64,000 bases of DNA from Fen-1258 sp947085815 (GTDB lineage: Bacteria > Bacteroidota > Ignavibacteria > Ignavibacteriales > Melioribacteraceae), in the NCBI GenBank assembly GCA_947085815.1, contig CAMTXU010000008.1, positions 62,001 through 126,000 of the forward strand, given 5' to 3'. Below are positions 1 through 9,197 of the stretch, in pieces (position 1 is the first letter of the stretch; every line of letters starts with the position of its first letter). The notes below the pieces were generated by a model. That model searched no databases, was not told where the DNA came from, and saw only the letters and a program-made list of their open reading frames with translations. The position numbers were made by a program, and so were the translations under genes.

Positions 1-3000
1 TACCAATCACACTATTTTGTTTATCAAAGCCAGAACCATCATCTTTCAAAGTCAATTCAAGAAAATCTTTATTTAACGAAGCCTCAAGAGATATTTTTTT
101 ACAGTTGCTGTGTTTTATGGCGTTGTTAATGCCTTCTTTGAAGATTAGATATAAGTTTTGTTTAAACTCCATCGGAAGTTTTAACGAACTTAATTTTTCC
201 AGATTAGATGTTTTAAAGGAAATTCCGGCAGAGTAGAGCAAATCGCTGTATGAGTCCTTTAGCCGCAAGACAAGATGATAAAAGGAATCTCTGTGCGGGT
301 TGATTATCCACACTATATCGCTCATGCTGTCAATTAGGTGGCGGGATTTCTCGCTAATCATATTGAGATTATTCGAGAAAACCGATGATACGGCGTTAAC
401 TTCTTGTGATGCGAGTTCGCTAAGAATCGAGATTTCAGTTAAACCGGATCCCACATTATCGTGTAGATCGGCGGCAAGTTTTCCCTTTAATTTTTCTATC
501 GCGAGAAGACTTCTAAAGCGAACGGTACTTAAATAGAAGATTAAACCCGCAATCAGAATAAAAGAAGCAGTTATGAACCACCATCTTCTCCAGATCGGAG
601 GAAGTATTCTTATAAAAATTTTAGCGCCATAATTATTCCACGCGCCGTCATTGTTGGATCCGCGCACTCTAAAAATATATTCTCCAGGCAAGAGATTGGC
701 ATAATTAGCTATTCTCCGCCGTGAATCAACGTAGTGCCAGTCGGAATCAAATCCCTCCAAAATGTAAGCGTACTGATTGTCGAGAGGGTTTGTAAAATCA
801 AGCGCAGCAAATTCAAAGGAAAAAAAATTTTGCGAGTATGAAAGCTCAAGTGAATCCGTCTCGCCTAAAATTGGATCATTAAAAATTCTCACGTTGCTAA
901 TAACTATCGGCGGAATAAAAAGATTATCTTTAACGCTGTCTGGGTAAAAATAGTTGAACCCGTTAATACCGCCAAAAAACATCTCTCCTTTACGTGATTT
1001 ATAGTAAGCACCTCCGCTGAATTCCAAACTTTGAAGACCGTCGTGCAGATCATATTGAGTGAAAATTTCCGTAGTCAAGCTGAATTTAAATAGCCCGTTA
1101 TCGGAACTCATCCAAAGATTTTTTTTCTCGTCTTCAACAATTCCATAAACAACGGAACTGCTCATGAGATTTTTTTTATTGAAGCGTGTAAATTTTTCTG
1201 TGCGCTTATCAAATTTTTGTAACCCGCCCCCGTAAGTTCCTATCCATAGATTGCTAAAATTGTCTTTGTATATTGTCATTACGCGGTTGTCGCTAATACT
1301 TGATTCTACTCCCGGAATATTTTTGTAAGAGATAAATCTTTTTGTTTTGGGATCAAACTTGTTGACTCCCCCTCCAAAAGTACCAATCCATAAAATTCCA
1401 TCGCCGTCTTCGGTAATTGAATAAATTCTATTATCATTGATGCTGAATGGATCAGAGTCGCTATGCCTAAATCTTTCAAAACGGATTTTATTTGATTTCC
1501 AATCCACGGAATCAACTTTATACAATCCGCCGCCAAAAGTGCCAATCCACATATTCTTCGACCGGTCAATCAAGATTGCCTGCACTTGGTTTGATCCCTG
1601 CATAGTTGAATCGTTTAATAGAAAAGAATATCTGGTAAACATTCCGGTTGATTTGTTAAATTTATTGAGACCTCCGCTGTAAGTACCAATCCAGAGAGAT
1701 CCATTTCCATCATCGGCAATCGATCTAATATGATTATCGCTTATCGAATTCGGATTGTTGGGGTCGAATTTGTAATAAGTAAATTTTCCGGTTTTACGGT
1801 CGAATTTATTTAATCCACCGTTGTATGTTCCGATCCACAGAACAGAATTTTCATCTTCGTTTAATGCCCAGACAACATCATCATTTAAGCCGTCAGCACC
1901 ATGAATATCTCTGCTTACATGACGAAATTTTACCGTGTTGTGTTCGAGGATACTAAGACCTTTTCCAAGGTGAGTACCAATCCACAGAGTACCGGAACTA
2001 TCTTCCAATAAAGAGAGAATATCGTTCTTCGAAACTGTAGTTGGACTTTGCGGATTATTTTTCAACACGGTGAATGTTTTGTTGGGTTTATTTAATCGGT
2101 TCACTCCCCCGCCGAACGTTCCAATCCAGATTAATCCCTTCTTGTCTTGAATAATTGAAGTAACAATATTATTGGACAAACTATTTTTGTTTGGCAAGTT
2201 CACAAATCTTTCAAATTTTGCTTGAGACACTTCCGCCGCCTGCGCTTTTTTTGAAAGTCTGTTCAATCCGCCGCCATACGTTCCAATCCACAAATCTCCG
2301 TCGCTATCTTTTAAAAGAGATATAATTTTATTGTCGCTCAAACTAAAGGGATTATTTTTGTGTTCATATCTCTCGAACTTAATCTGCTTTCCGCCTGTAA
2401 ATAATCTGTAAAGTCCACCCCCAAGAGTTCCAACCCAAAGAGTTCCATTAACATCTTGAATAATAGCTTTCACCCTGTTGGAATTAAACCCTGACGGCTG
2501 GTTTTTCATATGATGAAAATATTCGTATTTGTTATTGATGGGATCAAACTTTATCAATCCTTTTCCCCATGTTCCAATCCAAAAAATACCATTAGCATCT
2601 TGAGATATTGCCGTTATGGAATTATTGCTGTTGCGTGAGTAGGGCAAAGGAAAATCGAAATACTTTTCGTCCGGGTCTCTATCTGTTTTTGTTTCTTCTG
2701 TAAAATGATACCGCTTAAAGGTCCCCTTCTTTCTATCGTATTTATTAAGAACTCCTCCAACTGTGCCGATCCATATGAAGCCGTTTTTATCTTCGAAGAG
2801 GGATAATATTCCATTATCGGAAATTGTGGTAGTATCAAGAGAATTGTTTACAAACACAGAAAAATTGTATCCATCATAACGGTTCAACCCGTTTGCAGAT
2901 CCGAACCAGAGAAAACCTTTCCGGTCTTGCAGCATACAATTAACCGTACTTTGAGAAAGTCCATCCTCAACTTTTACTTGCCTGAATTGAAAGTTCTCCT

Positions 3001-3091
3001 GGGAATTAAGCGATTGTCCGCTTGCTGTAAAAGAAATTACGCCTCCGATAAAAAGAATAAAAAGAAAATATTTTGCCCGCTGTAATTTCAC
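1..3091 (-). CDS. Two-component propeller sensor histidine kinase (partial, C-terminus cut by window edge)
   Basis: A signal peptide (from GTG at 3091, KLQRAKYFLFILFIGG) is followed by about 13 propeller repeats of the WIGTxGGGLNKF type, enough for two seven-bladed propellers. Next come a Y_Y_Y domain, one transmembrane helix (WWFITASFILIAGLIFYL), a HisKA_3 H-box (ADLHDNVGSGL) and the start of the ATPase domain (DDGSGFD) at the left edge. I translated all 1030 codons and found one open frame. The NarL-type dimerisation domain implies a LuxR/NarL-type response-regulator partner, perhaps beyond the left edge. In this family the periplasmic propellers sense a ligand, often a glycan. A GTG at 3124 is an alternative start. 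It is divergent from the lipoprotein and TonB receptor genes, whose regulation it may affect (inference). Confidence 0.9.
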   Translation of the reverse strand, partial: MKLQRAKYFLFILFIGGVISFTASGQSLNSQENFQFRQVKVEDGLSQSTVNCMLQDRKGFLWFGSANGLNRYDGYNFSVFVNNSLDTTTISDNGILSLFEDKNGFIWIGTVGGVLNKYDRKKGTFKRYHFTEETKTDRDPDEKYFDFPLPYSRNSNNSITAISQDANGIFWIGTWGKGLIKFDPINNKYEYFHHMKNQPSGFNSNRVKAIIQDVNGTLWVGTLGGGLYRLFTGGKQIKFERYEHKNNPFSLSDNKIISLLKDSDGDLWIGTYGGGLNRLSKKAQAAEVSQAKFERFVNLPNKNSLSNNIVTSIIQDKKGLIWIGTFGGGVNRLNKPNKTFTVLKNNPQSPTTVSKNDILSLLEDSSGTLWIGTHLGKGLSILEHNTVKFRHVSRDIHGADGLNDDVVWALNEDENSVLWIGTYNGGLNKFDRKTGKFTYYKFDPNNPNSISDNHIRSIADDGNGSLWIGTYSGGLNKFNKSTGMFTRYSFLLNDSTMQGSNQVQAILIDRSKNMWIGTFGGGLYKVDSVDWKSNKIRFERFRHSDSDPFSINDNRIYSITEDGDGILWIGTFGGGVNKFDPKTKRFISYKNIPGVESSISDNRVMTIYKDNFSNLWIGTYGGGLQKFDKRTEKFTRFNKKNLMSSSVVYGIVEDEKKNLWMSSDNGLFKFSLTTEIFTQYDLHDGLQSLEFSGGAYYKSRKGEMFFGGINGFNYFYPDSVKDNLFIPPIVISNVRIFNDPILGETDSLELSYSQNFFSFEFAALDFTNPLDNQYAYILEGFDSDWHYVDSRRRIANYANLLPGEYIFRVRGSNNDGAWNNYGAKIFIRILPPIWRRWWFITASFILIAGLIFYLSTVRFRSLLAIEKLKGKLAADLHDNVGSGLTEISILSELASQEVNAVSSVFSNNLNMISEKSRHLIDSMSDIVWIINPHRDSFYHLVLRLKDSYSDLLYSAGISFKTSNLEKLSSLKLPMEFKQNLYLIFKEGINNAIKHSNCKKISLEASLNKDFLELTLKDDGSGFDKQNSVIG

Positions 3092-3257
3092 TCTTGCACT
3101 TGTTTTATTGAATTTACTTTTCACAATATAAATTGATTACGTAAAAATCTACTCAATAAAAGGACTAAATTCATCTTAATTATCCTTGCCACTTAAAGGT
3201 GAATTGTTCTCTAAGTTCTATTATATTAGACGTGGAAGAAGAGAGGATGGAACGAAA

Positions 3258-3794
3258 ATGAAAAAAGTAATCTCATCAATTATTGCAATTGTTCTTTTCG
3301 TTTTTTTAATCAGTTGTGATAAAGGGATTGAACCCGCGCCGGAAACAAATCTTTCTTCACAAACAGGATTCAGCGGCAAAGTAACTTTTATAGGCAATTG
3401 GCCGACTGGTGTTGCAAGAACTCACATATTTGTTTTCAAATCCGCCATCCGGACAGGCAGCGATTTTTCTTTTTTAAATTTGAGCGCGGTAATTGATCCG
3501 ATACCGAACGGCAGCACAGAATTTAAGTACAATTCCGTTGAGCAAAATTATATCGAACACGAATTTCTACCGGATTTTAAAATTACCCACGGCGAACATG
3601 CTTATGTAATTGTTGCGCAATCAAAAAATCCCGAAATTTCCTTCGTAAGAGCGGACTGGGTTATAGTTGGTGTATATAATGTCGACGGAGATCAATCTAA
3701 ACCGAAACCGCTTTTAATTGAAGAAGGAAAAATGACGACTGGAGTAGATATCACAGTGAATTATAATAATCCGCCGCCGCAGCCGCCGATGTAA
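3258..3794 (+). CDS. Lipoprotein of unknown function
   Basis: This 178-residue protein begins with a lipoprotein signal peptide ending in a lipobox (FLISC, then DKG). The rest is predicted beta-rich (SGKVTFIGNWPTG, THIFVFK) and ends in a proline-rich tail (NNPPPQPPM). The ATG at 3258 is preferred over an in-frame ATG at 3186 because it places the signal peptide at the N-terminus. The TonB-dependent receptor begins about 70 bp downstream on the same strand, so this may be a surface lipoprotein working with that receptor. I do not recognise the family. Confidence 0.75.
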   Translation: MKKVISSIIAIVLFVFLISCDKGIEPAPETNLSSQTGFSGKVTFIGNWPTGVARTHIFVFKSAIRTGSDFSFLNLSAVIDPIPNGSTEFKYNSVEQNYIEHEFLPDFKITHGEHAYVIVAQSKNPEISFVRADWVIVGVYNVDGDQSKPKPLLIEEGKMTTGVDITVNYNNPPPQPPM

Positions 3795-3862
3795 TTTTTC
3801 AAAATATTGTGCGGTATCTATTCAGAATTGAAAGCCGAAATTAAAATAATTTTTGAGTGAAT

Positions 3863-6025
3863 ATGAAAAAGCTAACAATATTATTTCTTCTTCTTCCGGA
3901 AATCTGTTCATTCGCCCAAAACGGATTGATAAGAGGAAAAGTCATAACAGATAAAAATGAATCTCTTGCTAATGTAAATATATTAGTAGCAGGCACTCAA
4001 TTAGGCGCGTCAACATTGCGCGATGGAACTTTTGAGATAAAAACTGTTCCGTTTGGTAAATACAATTTAGAAGTCTCAATGATCGGATACGCTAAAAAAA
4101 ATGTTTCCACTGCAGTAGGTTCCGACTCAAAACCCATTATAATAATATTGACGGAAGAAACAATTCAAGGAAAGCAGATAATTGTAAGCGCAAGCAAGTA
4201 TGAACAAAAAGTTCACGACCTTCCGGTAAGCACCATGGTTATTGAGTCGGATAATATTTCCGGGAAAAATTATTTGACGTTAGATAACGCTCTCCGTTTT
4301 GTGCCCGGCGTGCAATTGAATCTTGAGCAGGTAAGCATTCGCGGTTCAAGCGGATACAGCAAAGGCGCGGGAGCCAGAGTCCTTTTGGCAGTGAATGGAA
4401 TTCCTATGTATTCTGGTGATACAGGAGATATTGTTTGGGAATTAATTCCTATTACCGATATTGAGCGGGTAGAAATAATTAAAGGTCCCGCGAGTTCAAT
4501 ATACGGCTCAACCGCTATAGGCGGTGTGATTAATATTATAACAAAATCCTCAACTAAAAACCCCGTTACACATTTTCGTTCGTACTTGGGCGGATACGAT
4601 AAACCATCTTACGATATCTGGAAATGGAACAACGGGATAAGAACGTTTTACGGAGTTGAACTGACGCATTCCAACTCTCTTGAAAATTTAAGCTACACAT
4701 TTTCCACAAAGAAATTTGATGATCTTGGTTACCGCCAAAACGGATTTTCCAAACGGTATCTCGGTTATATGAAACTTAATTATGACTTCACTCCTCAAAA
4801 TAATTTAACCTTCTTCGCGGATTTTTTGAATATGAACCGGGGAAATTTTCTTTATTGGAAAAACTCGCGCAATGCTCTTGTGCCAAAGGACGATGAGAGG
4901 GACAATATTATAAAATCAAACCGACTCTTTACCGGACTGATTTATCATCATCAGATTAACAACGCCTTTTTTACCGAGCTTAAATCTAGTTACTACTACA
5001 CTAAATTTGACGGTTACGGAAAAGAGTTAACGGAATCTATCGCAAATCTATTCCGCAATGAATTAATGGCTAACATGATTTTATCCGACGCATTAGTTCT
5101 TACATCCGGAGTTGAAGTTTCCAATTCGTCAATTTCTTCTATCAACTTATTCGGGAGTTCTAAATTCTTCGGAGTCGGCGCTTATTCTCAAATAGAGTAT
5201 AAAGGAATTTCAAAATTGATTACAACTTTGGGTGTGCGGTGGGATTACATGAAGTTAGATTCGCTTAACAGCGCGAACGCTGTTACTCCCAAAATCGGAT
5301 TCAACTATAAATTTGGAAACGATTTTATTCTGCGTGCGTCTTTAGGAACGGGTTTCCGCGCGCCAACTCCGGCAGAAGTATTCGCTACTACTTCTATTGG
5401 AAGCGGAGTAAGTGTAAAATCAAATCCAAATTTGAAAGCGGAATCGAGTGCTTCATTTGAAATCGGCGCGCTTTATAATTATTCGCAGAATCTTTCATTC
5501 GATCTCGTTCTCTATCAAACCGAATACAAAGATTTTATTGAAGCCAATCTGGTTGACGGAACAACAATTCAATTTATTAATTTGCCAAAAGCGAGAATTC
5601 AAGGAATTGAGTTGAACAACAGCTGGTCACCGATTCCCGGTGAATTGAAATTTGTTTTAGGATACAATTACATGTGGGCGCGGGATCTGGATAAAAATAT
5701 TGCTATGAAATACCGTCCTCTTAATTCAGTTTCGGCACAGGTTAGTTTTTCGCCTTACCCCTTTGATTTCGGAATTGATTTTAGATACGCGGGTAGAGTG
5801 GAAGAGATTGACGATCTCTTCAGCAGACTTGTTGTAGCTGACGGTGATAAACGCGTTCCGATTTACGTAACGGATTTAAGCGCCGGTTACAAATTTTTAT
5901 TCGGCGGTTCTCCCGCAAAAATTTATTTGAACGCGAAAAACATTTTCAACTATAATTATGTTGAGTTCATGGGAAATATTGCTACAATCAGAAATTACTC
6001 GCTGAGTCTCGAATTGTTTTTCTGA
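3863..6025 (+). CDS. TonB-dependent outer-membrane receptor with carboxypeptidase-like N-domain
   Basis: The 720-residue protein has a signal peptide (cleavage near SFAQ), a carboxypeptidase regulatory-like domain at about 22-105 (GKVITDKNESLANVNILVAGT, FEIKTVPFGKYNLEVSMIGY), a plug domain at about 120-220 (LPVSTMVIE, SIRGSSGYSKGAG, IERVEIIKGPASSIYGSTAIGG) and a beta-barrel ending in an aromatic residue (SLELFF). The family imports siderophores, cobalamin, metals or oligosaccharides with TonB energy; the substrate cannot be read here. It is not a large SusC-type protein and no SusD-like partner is adjacent. The ATG at 3863 is preferred over the GTG at 3857. Confidence 0.92.
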   Translation: MKKLTILFLLLPEICSFAQNGLIRGKVITDKNESLANVNILVAGTQLGASTLRDGTFEIKTVPFGKYNLEVSMIGYAKKNVSTAVGSDSKPIIIILTEETIQGKQIIVSASKYEQKVHDLPVSTMVIESDNISGKNYLTLDNALRFVPGVQLNLEQVSIRGSSGYSKGAGARVLLAVNGIPMYSGDTGDIVWELIPITDIERVEIIKGPASSIYGSTAIGGVINIITKSSTKNPVTHFRSYLGGYDKPSYDIWKWNNGIRTFYGVELTHSNSLENLSYTFSTKKFDDLGYRQNGFSKRYLGYMKLNYDFTPQNNLTFFADFLNMNRGNFLYWKNSRNALVPKDDERDNIIKSNRLFTGLIYHHQINNAFFTELKSSYYYTKFDGYGKELTESIANLFRNELMANMILSDALVLTSGVEVSNSSISSINLFGSSKFFGVGAYSQIEYKGISKLITTLGVRWDYMKLDSLNSANAVTPKIGFNYKFGNDFILRASLGTGFRAPTPAEVFATTSIGSGVSVKSNPNLKAESSASFEIGALYNYSQNLSFDLVLYQTEYKDFIEANLVDGTTIQFINLPKARIQGIELNNSWSPIPGELKFVLGYNYMWARDLDKNIAMKYRPLNSVSAQVSFSPYPFDFGIDFRYAGRVEEIDDLFSRLVVADGDKRVPIYVTDLSAGYKFLFGGSPAKIYLNAKNIFNYNYVEFMGNIATIRNYSLSLELFF

Positions 6026-6339
6026 GTGTTAATAATAAAGATCAAATAAAGGGGACTTCTAAAAACAACAAAATGATCAGCGTAAATCTGTTTAACCTGC
6101 CCGTCCGGTTTATCTGCCGCAGGCATGGCAGGAGGGTCTGCGTTTTTCAGCGTTCTATTAAATAAAAAATTAGTTTTGCCATAGGCATCACTATGTGATT
6201 AGAAGCCTCCTAAATATAGAAACCGAGCAAAAGAGACTTGTAAATTACCTTCAATAAATGATTAGTATGATTTCAAATCTACAACTGCTTAGATTTGTAT
6301 CGTCAATTTTTTAGTTAATAACAAATTAAAGAGGTATCA
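6026..6339. other. Intergenic region with a small inverted-repeat element
   Basis: No convincing gene. It contains an inverted repeat with CCTGCC at 6096-6101 and GGCAGG at 6127-6132, which resembles dispersed intergenic palindromes. A similar CCTGCCCG start recurs near 62201. The last 30 bp before 6340 include a modest purine-rich stretch (AAAGAGG) that could be the ribosome binding site for the VOC gene. Confidence 0.4.
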
Positions 6340-6729
6340 ATGCAGATCAAACTTTCCGGTGTAACGGTTGAGAATCAGGACACCGCGCTTCAATTCTATA
6401 CAAAGATCCTAGGATTTGAGAAAATGGCAGACATACCGATGGGTCAGTACCGCTGGCTCACGGTCTCTTCGCCGGATGGAATGGAAGGTGTTGAACTTGT
6501 TCTGGAACCAATGGAATTTCCGCCGGCGCAAGTATATCAAAAAGCTCTTTATGATGCCGGAATTCCTGCTACTGCATTTATCTCTAAAGACATTCACGCA
6601 GAGTACAATCAACTTAAAGAACTTGGAGTAATCTTCCGCGGCGAGCCGAAGAATCTGGGACCTATAACAGCAGTTATGTTTGAGGATACATGCGGCAACC
6701 TCATTAATCTGGTTCAACCAGGAGTTTAA
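6340..6729 (+). CDS. VOC-family (glyoxalase/bleomycin-resistance fold) protein
   Basis: At 129 residues this has the size of a single VOC domain. Recognisable signatures are the opening IKLSGVTVENQDTALQFYTKILGFE, split by strand and helix, then GVELVLEPM, AFISKDIHAEYNQLKELGV and the closing FEDTCGNLINLVQP, where the Glu before DTCGN is a usual metal ligand. The family covers glyoxalases, dioxygenases and antibiotic-binding proteins, and the substrate cannot be told. ATG at 6340 follows AAAGAGG. The NAD(P)-binding reductase starts 91 bp downstream. Confidence 0.88.
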   Translation: MQIKLSGVTVENQDTALQFYTKILGFEKMADIPMGQYRWLTVSSPDGMEGVELVLEPMEFPPAQVYQKALYDAGIPATAFISKDIHAEYNQLKELGVIFRGEPKNLGPITAVMFEDTCGNLINLVQPGV

Positions 6730-6820
6730 AATAAAAGCTATGCCGGCAGAAATCGGGCATCCACCTGAACCAGTTAAAGAGTTGTGCAAATTATTTTAGA
6801 ATTCAACCGAAGAGATATAA

Positions 6821-7456
6821 ATGAATTTATTAATAATTGGATCAACCGGCGGAACGGGAGTTCAATTAGTATCACAGGCTCTCGCGCTAGGTCATAACGT
6901 TACCGCATTTACCCGTAAAGCTTCAAAAATAAAAATCATACACGAGCGGCTAAAGGTATTTGAGGGTGACGTGCTGGATTTCGATTCTCTAAACAGAGCA
7001 ATGTCCGATCAGGATGCTGTATTATCCGCATTAGGGCACAAACAATTTTTTTATCCTACAAAAATACTTTCACGTGGGACAAAAAATATTATTACCGCAA
7101 TGGAAAATAATAATGTAAAACGATTTATCTGCGAAACTTCTCTTGGAGTTGGCAATAGCATAGGTAGAATGGGTCTTTATTATACATTCTTTGTAATTCC
7201 ATTATTTATTCTGCCATTTTATTTTTGGGATAAAGGAAAACAAGAGAAGGTAATTAAATCCAGCTCCCTCGATTGGACTATTGTACGTCCCGGTGTGCTA
7301 AACAACAGACAGGCGCGGGGTTCTTACCAACACGGACCCAATATTGGAAATTTATTTTATACTGTTCGTATTTCACGAGCTGATGTTGCTCACTTCATGC
7401 TAAATCAGCTTGTGGATAAAAAATATATTCATTCAACACCGGGCATTTGCTGGTAA
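6821..7456 (+). CDS. NAD(P)-binding atypical SDR / NmrA-like reductase
   Basis: The 211-residue protein starts directly with a Rossmann strand and glycine loop (LLIIGSTGGTG, residues 3-13), typical of atypical short-chain dehydrogenases of the NAD(P)H-binding/NmrA type. Further signs are EGDVLDFDSL, AVLSALGH, KRFICETSLGVG and the DWTIVRPGVL segment. The classical YxxxK pair is not evident, so it may be an NAD(P)-binding quinone reductase or a redox-sensing protein. The broken tyrosine phosphatase starts only 8 bp after its stop, so they were probably cotranscribed. Confidence 0.85.
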   Translation: MNLLIIGSTGGTGVQLVSQALALGHNVTAFTRKASKIKIIHERLKVFEGDVLDFDSLNRAMSDQDAVLSALGHKQFFYPTKILSRGTKNIITAMENNNVKRFICETSLGVGNSIGRMGLYYTFFVIPLFILPFYFWDKGKQEKVIKSSSLDWTIVRPGVLNNRQARGSYQHGPNIGNLFYTVRISRADVAHFMLNQLVDKKYIHSTPGICW

Positions 7457-7464
7457 GTTAATAA

Positions 7465-8247
7465 ATGAATTATAACCGTATAGTAAAATTTCAGAGAGTC
7501 AGCAATTTCCGTGATATAGGGGGTTTCAAAACGGAAGAGGGGCGAGCGATGAAAACGGGAGTACTATTCCGTTCGGATGAACTCTCGCGGTTATCCTTCA
7601 GCGATCAAAAAACTCTCAGGCGATTAAATCTAAAATTAATCTGCGATCTCCGTACTCCAAATGAAAGAGTTAGAACGCTCGACCGGATTCCAAAAAAATT
7701 TGAGATGCGCCTTGTTAATATTCCCATCTATCCTCACCGCAAAGATCTCAGCCGGCTAAAATTCGTTCATTTTCTAAATAGTAAATCGGACGGATATGAT
7801 TTTAAGAATCTTATTAAGGAATATTACCGGAGTTTCGCGTTTGAGCATACGGAGAAGATAAACCAGATAGTAACATTACTTTCCGATGAGAATAATTTAC
7901 CCGCACTTATTCATTGCTCCGTGGGTAAAGACCGGACAGGATTTATTTCCTCGCTGATTCAATTACTCGCCTGAGTCTCCCGTTCGATGGTGATGGAAGA
8001 TTATCTCATATCAAACCACTTTATTGAAGAGCGCATAAAAGCAATGATACGGTTTCTAAGATTTATGAGTTTGTTCCGTCTCTCTGCCGACCGATTAAAA
8101 CCGATGCTGAAAGTGAGGAGCGAATATCTGGACGAGATTCTTGATAAGATCTTTAATACTTACGGAACCGTGGAAGAATATTTTAAGAACACTTGCGAGA
8201 TCAACTATTCATCAGTTGAAAAACTGCGAAATTTAATTACTGAGTAA
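7465..8247 (+). pseudogene. Tyrosine phosphatase (Y_phosphatase3 family) interrupted by an in-frame TGA
   Basis: The first part (7465-7971) has the N-terminal FRDIGG motif, FRSDEL, LRTPNER and the catalytic P-loop HCSVGKDRTG, the CX5R signature of dual-specificity/tyrosine phosphatases. TGA at 7972-7974 interrupts it immediately after the P-loop helix. The same frame then continues for 90 further codons (7975-8247) with the expected rest of the family, including MEDYLISN. There is no frameshift: one codon is a stop where a residue, probably glycine, would be expected. It is therefore either a nonsense mutation, so a recent pseudogene, or a sequencing error. Other genes here end normally in TGA, so code reassignment is unlikely. 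Confidence 0.82.
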
Positions 8248-8301
8248 TGTCGGTATTAATTCTTAGTTTCGAACCGCATTAAATAAATTTATGGAGAATA
8301 G

Positions 8302-8640
8302 ATGAATTCAAAATGGGTAAAAGAATTTCCCGCGGCGGTTACTGTTTGCGATACCGAAGGTGTTATAACAGATATGAATGAGAAAGCCGGAGAGACTTTC
8401 AAAGATGGCGGCGGCTTTAGTTTGATAGGGAAAAATTTATTTGGTTGTCACTCCGACGCATCGAATGAGAAGATCAAACAAATTATGAACGAACAAAAGC
8501 CTAATGTATACACAATAGAAAAGCATGGAAAGAAAAAATTGATTTATCAATCACCCTGGTTTGAAAATGGTGAGATGAAAGGTCTCGTAGAATTGTCTAT
8601 CGAAATTCCATTTGAGATGCCAAACTTTATAAGATCATAA
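8302..8640 (+). CDS. Small stand-alone PAS-domain protein
   Basis: The 112-residue protein consists of a single PAS-like fold: FPAAVTVCDTEGVITDMNEKA, then GKNLFGCH, YTIEKHGKKKLIYQSPWF and GEMKGLVELSIEIP. It resembles the free-standing PAS proteins common in anaerobes, where the YTIE..GKKKLIYQ.PW pattern is conserved. There is no kinase, HTH or other output domain, so it may bind a small ligand or act through a partner. The start ATG at 8302 lies after GGAGAATAG. It is followed convergently by the DUF4342 genes. Confidence 0.82.
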   Translation: MNSKWVKEFPAAVTVCDTEGVITDMNEKAGETFKDGGGFSLIGKNLFGCHSDASNEKIKQIMNEQKPNVYTIEKHGKKKLIYQSPWFENGEMKGLVELSIEIPFEMPNFIRS

Positions 8641-8660
8641 TTCATTCTGCCGATAGTAGA

Positions 8661-8918
8661 TTATTCGGCAGATTCTTTTTCAGCGTCTTCTCTGTTAATC
8701 ACTTCAACAGTATAGTTGGCTGCTATTCCGGCAAGCGCACCCACCGCCGCAACAATAGGCGCGAATATTGCGCCAATAACACCAACCGTAACCGGAATTT
8801 CTATGTATGTTTTTCCGTGCTCATCTTTTACTATAATGCGCGTAGCGTTTCCCTCTTTAATTAACTCTTCGATCTTTGCGAGTAATTCTTTACCGCTTAT
8901 TTTGAACTGCGTGGACAT
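8661..8918 (-). CDS. DUF4342-family small protein
   Basis: At 85 residues it matches the DUF4342 pattern: an amphipathic helix (GKELLAKIEELIKEGNATR), a short strand (IIVKDEHGKTYIEIPV), a Gly/Ala-rich hydrophobic helix (VGVIGAIFAPIVAAVGALAGIAA) and an acidic C-terminus (NREDAEKESAE). The family has no established function and is often membrane associated. The gene immediately upstream on the same strand is a diverged copy, so the two form a tandem pair. Confidence 0.82.
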   Translation of the reverse strand: MSTQFKISGKELLAKIEELIKEGNATRIIVKDEHGKTYIEIPVTVGVIGAIFAPIVAAVGALAGIAANYTVEVINREDAEKESAE

Positions 8919-8948
8919 TACTTTTTCTCTGGATGAATTCTAAATTAT

Positions 8949-9197
8949 TTATACAAAATTTTCCGTGGTAACCTTTACTACCGATACGTCAAAATTATGA
9001 AGCACAAAAGAGAATGATTTAACAAGAGAAATTGCTGCAATAAGAAATGATCTTGAAGCGCATGAGTTAAGTGGAAGATCTATAAGATAATTTTTACGAT
9101 CTGTTTTTATAATCACCCGGTTCATTTTTCCTTCACTAATATATTTTTCAACCGTTAAAAATGTGCCCCCGTTATTTATTTCTTCCTTTTGCATCAT
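8949..9197 (-). CDS. Diverged DUF4342-like paralogue
   Basis: This 82-residue protein aligns over its whole length with the downstream DUF4342 gene: FLTVEKYISEGKMNRVIIK against LLAKIEELIKEGNATRIIVK, then YLIDLPLN against YIEIPVTV, and a final DVSVVKV against YTVEVIN. The glycine-rich membrane segment has been replaced by SCASRSFLIAAISLVKSFSF, so it lost the helix-packing glycines of its neighbour. It has one cysteine. It was probably produced by tandem duplication followed by divergence. Confidence 0.65.
   Translation of the reverse strand: MMQKEEINNGGTFLTVEKYISEGKMNRVIIKTDRKNYLIDLPLNSCASRSFLIAAISLVKSFSFVLHNFDVSVVKVTTENFV

Noticed and set aside
1..3091. Frameshift or fragmentation of the left-edge kinase
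   Set aside because: The complete translation of 1030 codons is open and all domain motifs are in one frame; it is absent as a complete ORF only because it runs off the window.
7972..7974. In-frame TGA as a selenocysteine or reassigned codon
   Set aside because: This phosphatase family has no selenocysteine at that position, no convincing downstream hairpin was found, and other genes use TGA as stop.
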